This document shows, one piece after another, positions 1 to 5,139 of a stretch of 5,139 nt of DNA (positions within the stretch are counted from its first letter, which is position 1; the number at the start of each line of letters is the position of its first letter). The position numbers and the translations under genes were made by a program. Location: the NCBI GenBank assembly GCA_027293245.1, contig JAPUFZ010000230.1:1-5139 (forward strand), written 5' to 3'. Source of the DNA: Gammaproteobacteria bacterium (GTDB lineage Bacteria > Pseudomonadota > Gammaproteobacteria > GCA-001735895). The notes beneath the pieces were generated by a model. It saw only the letters and a program-made list of their open reading frames with translations. It made no database searches and was not told the DNA's origin.

Positions 1-49
1 TCTGTTTAATTTGGCCGTGGCTTCCCCCAATTTACAAATGTCAGAAATA

Positions 50-61
50 TGACTTAAGTCA
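50..61. promoter_or_regulatory. Perfect 12-bp palindrome, possible operator
   Basis: The sequence TGACTTAAGTCA is a perfect dyad with no spacer, in an AT-rich non-coding stretch. Symmetrical sites of this size are often bound by dimeric repressors or activators, but I recognise no specific regulator consensus. It lies more than 450 bp from the next start codon on the plus strand, so it may serve a gene beyond the left edge instead. A chance palindrome is possible. Confidence 0.25.
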
Positions 62-180
62 CAGGATTTTTAAGACATTATTCCAAAACACGACGAGTAT
101 CCTACCATGGGCTAAGCATCGCATCACCCATTTGGGTTAAATTCATGGCGTTATTGCATATTACCGGTTGGCACTATAGC

Positions 181-220
181 AAGCTGACTAAATCAAATTA
201 TAATACCGGCAAATCAGCTT
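181..220. repeat. 7-bp inverted repeat enclosing a TATAAT box
   Basis: AAGCTGA (181-187) is repeated as its exact reverse complement TCAGCTT (214-220), with 26 bp between. The enclosed segment contains a perfect TATAAT at 199-204. A second pair, GACTA (186-190) and TAGTC (226-230), partly overlaps it. The nearest -35-like hexamer, TTGGCA at 168-173, is 25 bp from the TATAAT, too far for a sigma-70 promoter. The repeat could be an operator pair or a weak hairpin; function unknown. Confidence 0.25.
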
Positions 221-518
221 CCTTATAGTCGTATTGCTCTGGTACATCACCTGCTCCTGGCAATCTTATTAGTATATGAATTCTATGTTAGAGAAAGCTA
301 CACTAATTTATCGCTATAACATGAATGCAATAGCATATGGTTTACCCCGGTAATAGTTTTAGAGTTGTTCAACAGTATCTGCCTAATGAGTGACCCTAAA
401 CCCGTGCAGATAACAATTGCCGCAGGGAAAGTGGCCCTTTATACTTCTTTGAACCGCCTCAAAGATATCGTAATAGCTGGTTATCGGGCTAAAATTCACG
501 CATTACACAGGTTTACTT

Positions 519-791
519 ATGGCTGACTCAATCCGCATTAAAAATCTCATTGATGGCGAATGGATAGTCAATGGCAAGGAAAAAACAGTGGCGCTTTACA
601 CCCCTTCTACCGGAGTACAAATAGGTGAAGTACCCATGTCATCCTCATCCACGGCAAAGGCTGCGGTCAGGTCCTCCGATGCCGCGTATTTATGGAATCG
701 CCTCTATTTCATGCAGGAGATGGGGCAGTTGATGATCGATGTCGGCCTGCCGAAATTCCTGCCAGTAAAGCTGGCGTCCGGAGTTGTATAG
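519..791 (+). pseudogene. mmsA: Truncated MmsA-like (methyl)malonate-semialdehyde dehydrogenase, N-terminal remnant
   Basis: The intact enzyme is a cytoplasmic CoA-acylating aldehyde dehydrogenase of about 500 residues, turning malonate or methylmalonate semialdehyde into acetyl- or propionyl-CoA in valine, beta-alanine and inositol breakdown. Here only the first ~57 residues fit: IKNLIDGEW near residues 7-15, the YTPSTG turn at 27-32, and the helix ending in DAAY at 54-57, where the family normally continues with a Pro-x-Trp segment. From residue 58 the sequence no longer resembles the family, and a TAG follows at 789. The NAD-binding and catalytic Cys regions are absent, so no activity is expected. 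The start is supported by ACAGG (507-511), 7 nt before the ATG. A short 90-residue chimeric peptide could still be made. The assignment to MmsA over other aldehyde dehydrogenases rests on a short segment and is likely, not certain. Confidence 0.72.
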
Positions 792-836
792 CTTCCAGGC
801 CTTTGCGCTGCTGATCAAGGTCCAAATATCCGTCCC
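690..836 (-). pseudogene. Possible C-terminal remnant of an unidentified minus-strand gene
   Basis: Read on the minus strand from 836 down to a TAA at 692-690, this segment is open for 48 codons and gives a natural-looking, Trp/Tyr-rich peptide containing SSAKAWKLYNSGRQLYWQEF and ending in LLHEIEAIP. An in-frame stop (TAA at 839-837) lies just upstream of it and no ATG is present, so it cannot be a whole gene. Its stop codon falls exactly where the mmsA homology ends on the plus strand. The plus-strand reading of the same bases continues the chimeric ORF in the same codon phase, so only one of the two can be original coding sequence. I do not recognise the family. It could also be chance antisense openness. 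Confidence 0.3.
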
Positions 837-851
837 TTAAGTTTCGCCTCG

Positions 852-1892
852 ATGAATCAGTTTCCATTTATAACAATTTCTGGTGAGCCATTCGAGCGCG
901 GCAAACAGCATGGCGAGTCACTGGGCGCAGAGATTGCCGAAACCATCGATTTTTATCGTTCGATATTTGAGTTATCGGAAACGGAAATCTTGCAACACGC
1001 GGCTTTTTTTCGAACAATTATTGATGATTTCGATCCAGTCTATGGTGAAGAAATAGACGGAATTGCTCAGGGCGCCGGCGTCGATCCGACGTGGATTGTT
1101 GCACTTAATGCCCGCACCGAGATTCTTTCGCGTAATACTGGCGCGAGTAACGAGTGCACCTCGGTGTATTTTTCGGAGACTTCAATCCTCGGCCAAAACT
1201 GGGACTGGGGCAAGGCCCTCGAACCACTGACCGTGTTAATGAAAATTGTGCAGCCTGATGGACATAGTATCCTGATGATTACCGAGCCGGGTATGATAGG
1301 AAAAATTGGCATGAATAGCGCTGGCCTGGGTGTTTGTTTGAATATTTTGACGCTGGCCAGGCTACTCGATGGACTGCCCGTGCATATCATTTTACGCGCT
1401 ATCCTTAACTGCAAATCGCTGGTACAGGTCAATTCACTATTAGCCCGGCACAGCGCTGGTAAAGCCAGCAATATTATGGTTGCCGACGCCGGTGGCAACG
1501 GCTTTGATATGGAATTTTGCGCCGAGAATTCATACCGTATTGAGCCTGCCTCAGATTATCTACTCCATACCAATCACTACCTCGATGAGGTAGTTAATTC
1601 AGCGCAGGATCCTGATTTCTTCAGTTCTTACGCCCGCTTCAACAAAGCAACGCAAATTCTCTCGGACAACAAAGAACGAAGTGTTACCGCAATGTGTGAT
1701 TTACTGTCTGACGAATCTGATGGTTGTTTAGCTATTTACCGGGAATATTTGCCGGACGATTCGGTGCATGAGCTCGGTACCATATGCACTATCGTGATGG
1801 AACTGGCGCAACAGAAAATGCGTATCAGAAAGGGCAAAGGCCCGGACGCTACCTTCATTGAGTACCGGATGGAAGCACCAGTGATGGCTTAG
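852..1892 (+). CDS. C45-family peptidase / isopenicillin-N acyltransferase-like Ntn-hydrolase
   Basis: This 346-residue protein has the full architecture of the acyl-CoA:6-aminopenicillanate acyltransferase (peptidase C45) family, amide-cleaving or acyl-transferring enzymes that mature by cutting themselves before an internal Cys. The N-terminal GEPFERGKQHGE motif (residues 11-22) is typical. The predicted nucleophile is Cys102 in NECTS, giving after autocleavage an alpha chain of 101 and a beta chain of 245 residues. Further hallmarks are GQNWDW (114-119, Asp118), GMNSAGLG (153-160), HTNHYL (239-244), SSYARF (258-263) and the C-terminal GTICTIVMEL strand (309-318). Length is normal and there is no signal peptide, so a cytoplasmic location is expected. 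The ATG is the only sensible start: the frame upstream lacks ATG, GTG or TTG back to the stop at 789, yet no Shine-Dalgarno precedes it. The substrate cannot be read from sequence; beta-lactam activity should not be assumed. The ABC importer downstream suggests an imported acylated amino acid or amine. Confidence 0.9.
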   Translation: MNQFPFITISGEPFERGKQHGESLGAEIAETIDFYRSIFELSETEILQHAAFFRTIIDDFDPVYGEEIDGIAQGAGVDPTWIVALNARTEILSRNTGASNECTSVYFSETSILGQNWDWGKALEPLTVLMKIVQPDGHSILMITEPGMIGKIGMNSAGLGVCLNILTLARLLDGLPVHIILRAILNCKSLVQVNSLLARHSAGKASNIMVADAGGNGFDMEFCAENSYRIEPASDYLLHTNHYLDEVVNSAQDPDFFSSYARFNKATQILSDNKERSVTAMCDLLSDESDGCLAIYREYLPDDSVHELGTICTIVMELAQQKMRIRKGKGPDATFIEYRMEAPVMA

Positions 1893-1992
1893 ATAAATGA
1901 ACCACAATCTACAGAATAAATCGCGTGTTCTTGTTAGTATGTATCAGGCAGTGGGCATAACATAATAATCAAAGCCGCACAATTTTGAAAAC

Positions 1993-2016
1993 CTGACGAT
2001 CGCAACCCGGTGTCAG
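1993..2016 (+). repeat. Short inverted repeat in the hisP leader
   Basis: CTGAC (1993-1997) pairs with GTCAG (2012-2016) across a 14-nt loop, just before the ribosome binding site of the ATPase gene. The stem is only 5 bp (6 with a G-T pair), so it would be weak. It may be an operator half-site pair or chance. The rest of the 1893-2036 spacer shows no terminator after the C45 gene, so read-through from that gene into the transporter is possible. Confidence 0.2.
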
Positions 2017-2023
2017 CGCACTT

Positions 2024-2027
2024 GGAG
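2024..2027 (+). promoter_or_regulatory. Ribosome binding site that fixes the hisP start
   Basis: GGAG lies 9 nt before the ATG at 2037. An in-frame GTG at 2010 would add nine residues (SAHLEFTS between two Met), but it has no Shine-Dalgarno and the added residues are not family-like. The ATG at 2037 gives a protein starting three to ten residues before the conserved first beta-strand, as in other HisP proteins. Confidence 0.75.
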
Positions 2028-2036
2028 TTCACATCT

Positions 2037-2813
2037 ATGACTGACAATACTCCAGCCCTCGTCGTTGAGGACATGCACAAAAGCTTCGGCAATATCGAGG
2101 TTTTGAAAGGTATCGATGCAGTAGCCCATCAGGGTGACGTTATTTCCATGGTTGGCTCGTCCGGGTCAGGCAAAAGCACTTTCCTACGCTGTATCAATCT
2201 GTTGGAAATACCCAATGCCGGGACAGTCAAAGTGCATGGCGAAACTATCGAGATGACGAAAAACCGCTATGGTGAGCCCATACCGGCAGATATGCGTCAG
2301 GTCGAACGCATTCGGTCCCGGCTGGCTATGGTGTTTCAGAGTTTCAACCTCTGGTCTCACATGACAGTCATGGAAAACGTGATTGAAGGCCCAATTTATG
2401 TGCTTAAACTTTCCAGAGCCGAAGCGGTTGAGCGCGCCGAAGCCATTTTACACCGCGTGGGCATGTATCAACATCGTGATTACTACCCTGCCCATACCTC
2501 CGGTGGTCAGCAGCAACGCACGGCCATTGCACGTGCCCTGGCCATGGACCCGGAAGTGATGTTGTTTGATGAGCCCACTTCTGCGCTTGACCCGGAACTG
2601 GTTGGGGAAGTCCTCAAGGTCATTCGCTCCCTCGCCGAAGAAGGACGCACCATGATCGTAGTGACCCATGAGATGTCATTTGCCCGTGAAGTCTCTTCGC
2701 AGGTGATCTTCCTGCACCAGGGGCGGATCGAGGAGCAGGGAGACCCCAAAGAAGTCTTTGCCAACCCTAAATCGGCGCGGTTCAAACAATTCTTGTCGAA
2801 TACGCGTGATTAA
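2037..2813 (+). CDS. hisP: Amino-acid ABC transporter ATP-binding protein (HisP type)
   Basis: This 258-residue protein (E. coli HisP is 257) is the ATPase that powers the importer encoded downstream; it sits as a dimer on the cytoplasmic face of the HisQ/HisM permeases. Visible parts, numbered from the ATG at 2037: Walker [10 protein letters not shown] (40-48), Q-loop Gln101 in [11 protein letters not shown] signature TSGGQQQR (154-161), Walker B VMLFDEP with catalytic Glu179, D-loop SALD (182-185) and switch His211 in VTHEM. The insert around residues 72-95 before the Q-loop is typical of the polar amino-acid transporter subfamily (HisP/GlnQ). The signature starts with Thr instead of the usual Leu (LSGGQ), a mild departure. 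It is the first gene of the transporter cluster, whereas in enterobacteria hisP is last. The next gene starts 72 bp downstream. Subfamily is very sure; the exact amino acid carried is not set by this subunit. Confidence 0.95.
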   Translation: MTDNTPALVVEDMHKSFGNIEVLKGIDAVAHQGDVISMVGSSGSGKSTFLRCINLLEIPNAGTVKVHGETIEMTKNRYGEPIPADMRQVERIRSRLAMVFQSFNLWSHMTVMENVIEGPIYVLKLSRAEAVERAEAILHRVGMYQHRDYYPAHTSGGQQQRTAIARALAMDPEVMLFDEPTSALDPELVGEVLKVIRSLAEEGRTMIVVTHEMSFAREVSSQVIFLHQGRIEEQGDPKEVFANPKSARFKQFLSNTRD

Positions 2814-2871
2814 TCGCGTTATACTGGTCGATGTAGTAACGTAAATAAATAATTATAAACAAGCAACCATC

Positions 2872-2877
2872 AGGAGA
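2872..2877 (+). promoter_or_regulatory. Strong ribosome binding site of the binding-protein gene
   Basis: AGGAGA lies 8 nt before the ATG at 2886 and is the best Shine-Dalgarno in the window. This fits the need for a large excess of periplasmic binding protein over membrane subunits. A TATAAA at 2854-2859 in the AT-rich spacer could be a -10 box, but I see no matching -35. Confidence 0.7.
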
Positions 2878-2885
2878 AATAGAAC

Positions 2886-3656
2886 ATGAAATTCAATAAA
2901 TTTATACTCGCCGCCGTCATTGGCGTCATCGCCCTGGCCGGCGGTCAGGCCTATGCGGCTAAACTTCGCATCGGTGTAGAAGGTGCTTACCCTCCATTTT
3001 CGTGGAAAGAAGCTGATGGTACATTGAAGGGTTTTGATATTGATATCGCTTTCGCTCTTTGTGAAAAAATGGGCCATGATTGTACCCTGGTCGAGCAGGA
3101 ATGGGACGGCATGATACCGGCACTGATTTCGCGTAAGTTCGATGCGATCGTTGCCTCCATGTCGATCACTGAAGATCGCAAAAAGAAAGTGAACTTCTCC
3201 AACAAGTATTACGATACCCCGTCGCGCATGGTTGCCAAAAAAGGCGCCAGCTTTGATGTTACCAAGGCGGGTATGGCTGGTATGAAAATCGGTGTTCAAC
3301 GCGGTACCACGCACCAGTGCTTTGTCGAAAAGAATTTCCCTGATTCAGAGGTCGTTCTGTACACCTCGCAGGAAGACGTTTTTGCCGATCTGGCATCCGG
3401 TCGTATCGACGCACAGTCTTCGGACGCGCTGCAGGCTATGGAAGGTTTCCTGGAAACCGATGCGGGTATGGGTTTTGCCTTTATTGGTGAAGACCAGAAG
3501 GATCTCCCCTGTCTGGGCGAAGGTGCCGGCGTCGCTATTCGTAAAGGAGATCCTATAGTAGACGAATTCAACAAGGCCATCGATGCTATCCGTGCCGACG
3601 GTACCTATAAGAAGTTGAATGACAAGTACTTTGAAATCGATATTTACGGCAATTAA
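2886..3656 (+). CDS. hisJ: Periplasmic basic amino-acid binding protein, HisJ/ArgT type (SBP family 3)
   Basis: This 256-residue precursor binds an amino acid in the periplasm and delivers it to HisQM. A Sec signal peptide is clear: KFNK, a hydrophobic core (6-20) and an AYA cleavage site at 22-24, giving a mature chain from Ala25. Compared with HisJ/LAO, the ligand-contacting residues are largely kept: Tyr35 (Tyr14 in mature HisJ), Ser91 and Ser93 (Ser70, Ser72), Arg98 (Arg77, holds the carboxylate), Thr142 (Thr121) and Asp180 (Asp161, holds the alpha-amino group). The Cys59-Cys66 disulfide pair of HisJ is conserved, as is the ending YFEIDIYGN. Differences are Trp73 at the HisJ Leu52 position, seen in arginine- and octopine-type relatives, and His143 at the Gln122 position. 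Cys145 and Cys209 are extra and might form a second disulfide. An alpha-amino acid ligand is well supported; Arg, Lys, Orn, His or an opine cannot be separated by eye, so the symbol is by similarity. Confidence 0.9.
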   Translation: MKFNKFILAAVIGVIALAGGQAYAAKLRIGVEGAYPPFSWKEADGTLKGFDIDIAFALCEKMGHDCTLVEQEWDGMIPALISRKFDAIVASMSITEDRKKKVNFSNKYYDTPSRMVAKKGASFDVTKAGMAGMKIGVQRGTTHQCFVEKNFPDSEVVLYTSQEDVFADLASGRIDAQSSDALQAMEGFLETDAGMGFAFIGEDQKDLPCLGEGAGVAIRKGDPIVDEFNKAIDAIRADGTYKKLNDKYFEIDIYGN

Positions 3657-3676
3657 CCCACCGTGATTTATTTGAT

Positions 3677-3708
3677 GTTCGAGGGTGGCACGGATACCGC
3701 TCTCGAAC
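3677..3708 (+). terminator. Stem-loop between hisJ and hisQ (attenuator or mRNA stabiliser)
   Basis: GTTCGAG (3677-3683) and CTCGAAC (3702-3708) are exact reverse complements. The stem continues inward with G-U, G-C, U-G, G-C and G-C pairs, giving 12 pairs around an 8-nt loop (3689-3696). A T-rich but interrupted tract (TTCATTATTATTATTT) follows, so it resembles a leaky Rho-independent terminator. It starts 20 nt after the binding-protein stop codon. Enterobacterial hisJ-hisQ junctions carry REP hairpins that protect the upstream mRNA, and this structure could do the same: keep hisJ mRNA abundant while letting some transcription into hisQ and hisM. Confidence 0.65.
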
Positions 3709-3742
3709 TTCATTATTATTATTTGGCCTGATAGAGCATTTC

Positions 3743-4432
3743 ATGGACGTTGTGTTTGAATACAGAAAGCTATTGTTCGATGGGACACTGGTCACCATTA
3801 CGCTGGCTCTCTCGTCTCTATTGTTGTCGGTCGTTTGCGGGCTGGCCGGTGCATTCCTGAAGCTGTCGCCATCGCGCGGCCTGCAGAAAATTGGTAACAC
3901 CTATACCACTCTGGTTCGCGGCGTGCCTGATCTGGTGCTGATGATGCTGTTGTTTTATGGCGGTCAGCAAATGATCAACGATTTTGGCTACTGGACCGGT
4001 TGGTGGGATTACATCGACATCAACCAGTTTATTGCCGGTGTGGCGACCCTGGGTTTTATCTTTGGCGCCTATATGGCAGAAACTTTCCGTGGCGCCATTT
4101 TGGCAATCCCGGCGGGGCAGATCGAAGCCGCTGTTGCCACAGGCATGGGCCCTGGGCTGGTTTTCCGTCGCGTCACCTGGCCGCAGATGGTGCGCTTTGC
4201 GCTGCCCAGCTTTACCAATAACTGGCTGGTTCTGGTCAAGGCCACGGCCCTGGTATCGGTCATTGGCTTACATGACCTGGTCTGGAATGCCTTTACCGCC
4301 GGGCGCTCCGTGCGTCAGCTATTTACCTTTATGATTGTGGTGCTGTTCATCTATCTGATGATTACCGCCACGTCTGATATTGGCCTGCGTTGGCTGGACC
4401 GTAAATACAGCGCCGGCGTGAGGAAGGCCTGA
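3743..4432 (+). CDS. hisQ: Amino-acid ABC transporter permease (HisQ type)
   Basis: This 229-residue inner-membrane protein (E. coli HisQ is 228) is one half of the transport channel. It begins with the family-typical GTLVTITLAL (14-23) leading into the first membrane segment (about 16-38), then has LVRGVPDL (57-64) before the second (about 62-78). Further hydrophobic segments lie around 96-115, 160-180 and 194-212, matching the five-helix polar amino-acid permease fold. The EAA loop that docks on HisP is visible at 128-147: EAAVATGMG, then the conserved Pro147 in VTWP. The ATG has only a weak AGAG 6 nt upstream, unlike the strong site of the binding-protein gene, which fits lower synthesis of the membrane subunit. 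The next permease starts 4 nt after its stop. HisQ over HisM is based on order, length and the closer overall match. Confidence 0.93.
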   Translation: MDVVFEYRKLLFDGTLVTITLALSSLLLSVVCGLAGAFLKLSPSRGLQKIGNTYTTLVRGVPDLVLMMLLFYGGQQMINDFGYWTGWWDYIDINQFIAGVATLGFIFGAYMAETFRGAILAIPAGQIEAAVATGMGPGLVFRRVTWPQMVRFALPSFTNNWLVLVKATALVSVIGLHDLVWNAFTAGRSVRQLFTFMIVVLFIYLMITATSDIGLRWLDRKYSAGVRKA

Positions 4433-4436
4433 GTCG

Positions 4437-5139
4437 ATGGAACAGGAACGCAGCTTCCTCGAGTACTTGCGCGATATTAGCGAGAACTCTTCGCCGCTGG
4501 ATTTTTATCTGATCTACGACAATCTCGACCGGTTCTTTCTGGGGGCATGGGTCACCCTTCAACTCACATTTTTGGCTTTGCTTATTGGTGGTCTGTTGTG
4601 CATTCCAATGGCTATTGCACGGGCCTACAGGATACCGTATCTGAATGGGCCGATCTGGTGTTTCACCTACTTCTTTCGGGGCACGCCGTTGCTGGTGCAG
4701 ACCTACCTGTTTTATTTCGGCCTGGGCCAGTTCGAAGCCGTGCGTGAAAGCTTCCTCTGGGACCCGATCCTGAGCAGTGCCTGGTGGTGTGTGCTAATCG
4801 CCTTTACGCTTAATACTGCAGCCTATACTACCGAGCTTTTGCGCGGCGCCATCGAAACCACGCCATGGGGTGAGATCGAGGCAGCCAAGGCAAGCGGCAT
4901 GTCCCCATGGATCCGAATACGGCGGATCGTCCTGCCCAGTGCGTTTCGACGTGCCTTGCCAGCCTATTCCAATGAGGTCATCTTTATGATCCATGGCTCG
5001 GTTGTTGCCAGTACCGTTACGCTGCAGGATTTGCTGGGTGTTGGGCGTTGGCTGAACGGGCGCTACTATCTGGCCTATGAAGGTTTTATCACGGCCATGA
5101 TCTTCTACATGTGTATCGTGTTTATTATCTCGAAGCTGT
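4437..5139 (+). CDS. hisM: Amino-acid ABC transporter permease (HisM type), 3' end cut by window
   Basis: This is the second channel subunit, open for 234 codons to the right edge with no stop, so perhaps only 10-25 residues are missing (E. coli HisM has 238). It matches HisM closely: FTYFFRGTPLLVQ (76-88), FTLNTAAYTTE (123-133), the EAA loop EAAKASGMS at 148-156 ending in VLP (165-167), and RRALPAYSNEVIFM (171-184). Membrane segments lie near 36-60, 75-96, 114-132, 180-200 and 213-232. The N-terminus is about 14 residues longer than E. coli HisM and hydrophilic. AGGAAGG at 4421-4427, inside the end of hisQ, lies 9 nt before the ATG, and the start is 4 nt after the hisQ TGA, so the two permeases are probably translationally coupled and made in equal amounts. 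Confidence 0.94.
   Translation, partial: MEQERSFLEYLRDISENSSPLDFYLIYDNLDRFFLGAWVTLQLTFLALLIGGLLCIPMAIARAYRIPYLNGPIWCFTYFFRGTPLLVQTYLFYFGLGQFEAVRESFLWDPILSSAWWCVLIAFTLNTAAYTTELLRGAIETTPWGEIEAAKASGMSPWIRIRRIVLPSAFRRALPAYSNEVIFMIHGSVVASTVTLQDLLGVGRWLNGRYYLAYEGFITAMIFYMCIVFIISKL

Larger units (their letters stand above)
1..518. other. AT-rich region without a convincing gene
   Basis: No reading frame here resembles a known protein, and all frames are broken often by stops. One plus-strand frame is open from the left edge to a TAA at 138-140 (about 45 codons), but its composition is not protein-like and I do not call it. The stretch is clearly richer in A+T than the genes to its right. It holds two symmetrical sequences listed separately (50-61 and 181-220) and a short TTACC-CC-GGTAA dyad at 342-353. 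It is the natural place for the promoter of the former mmsA gene, but no well-spaced -35/-10 pair stands out. A TAAAAT hexamer at 490-495 is the nearest -10-like element to the 519 start and lacks a good -35. Confidence 0.6.

Noticed and set aside
168..184. TTGGCAC followed by GC, resembling a sigma-54 promoter
   Set aside because: The GG and GC doublets are 13 bp apart instead of 12 and the TTGC part is absent (CAAGC instead), so the match is too poor.
285..353. 22-codon ORF with an ATG at 285
   Set aside because: No ribosome binding site, AT-driven composition and no similarity to a known leader peptide.
1067..1498. Long minus-strand ORF inside the C45 gene
   Set aside because: It is antisense to a gene with conserved motifs throughout, and its translation has no recognisable domain.
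852..1892. Calling the C45 protein a penicillin acyltransferase
   Set aside because: Bacterial C45 homologues have varied or unknown substrates and no beta-lactam genes are nearby.
1931..1966. TTGTTA with CATAAC or CATAAT as a promoter for hisP
   Set aside because: Spacers would be 19 or 24 bp, outside the good range or only marginal; a promoter probably lies in this spacer but I cannot place it.
2802..2819. ACGCG/CGCGT dyad around the hisP stop codon as a terminator
   Set aside because: The arms are 5 bp, no T-tract follows, and termination there would cut off the rest of the transporter operon.
2853..3314. Minus-strand ORF of 153 codons across the binding-protein gene
   Set aside because: It is a shadow of the clear family 3 binding-protein frame and has no ribosome site or recognisable motif.

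Overview
The window looks like a chromosomal segment from a gammaproteobacterium of moderate GC content, possibly a marine one. This is inferred from the HisP/HisJ/HisQ/HisM-type protein sequences, the codon use and the AT-rich spacers. No ribosomal or other phylogenetic marker is present, so the taxonomic call is soft. No tRNA, rRNA, CRISPR array or insertion sequence could be recognised.

Layout, left to right. (1) Positions 1-518 are an AT-rich stretch without a convincing gene; it carries a perfect 12-bp palindrome and a 7-bp inverted repeat around a TATAAT box. (2) Positions 519-791 hold the broken 5' end of a CoA-acylating (methyl)malonate-semialdehyde dehydrogenase gene (MmsA-like). The first ~57 codons match the family, then homology stops abruptly at about 690. 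The segment after the break (690-836) reads, on the minus strand, like the C-terminal tail of another, unidentified protein, so this looks like a scar of a deletion or rearrangement. (3) Positions 852-1892 encode a complete peptidase C45 / isopenicillin-N acyltransferase-like Ntn-hydrolase with its predicted nucleophile Cys102. (4) From 2037 to the right edge there is an amino-acid ABC importer of the basic-amino-acid (His/Lys/Arg/Orn) type, in the order ATPase, periplasmic binding protein, permease, permease. The last gene is cut by the window end.

How the genes work together. The binding protein captures an alpha-amino acid (likely basic) in the periplasm. The two permeases HisQ and HisM form the channel, and the HisP ATPase drives uptake. 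A 12-bp stem-loop sits between the binding-protein gene and hisQ, where such operons often place an mRNA-stabilising or attenuating structure that keeps binding protein in excess. The C45 hydrolase lies immediately upstream on the same strand. It may release an amino acid or amine from an imported acyl or beta-alanyl conjugate, but this link is inference from context only.

The transporter is an ordinary system. The less ordinary parts are the mmsA scar with its antisense coding-like tail, the C45 gene without a Shine-Dalgarno sequence placed next to the transporter, and a few unusual residues in the transporter proteins.
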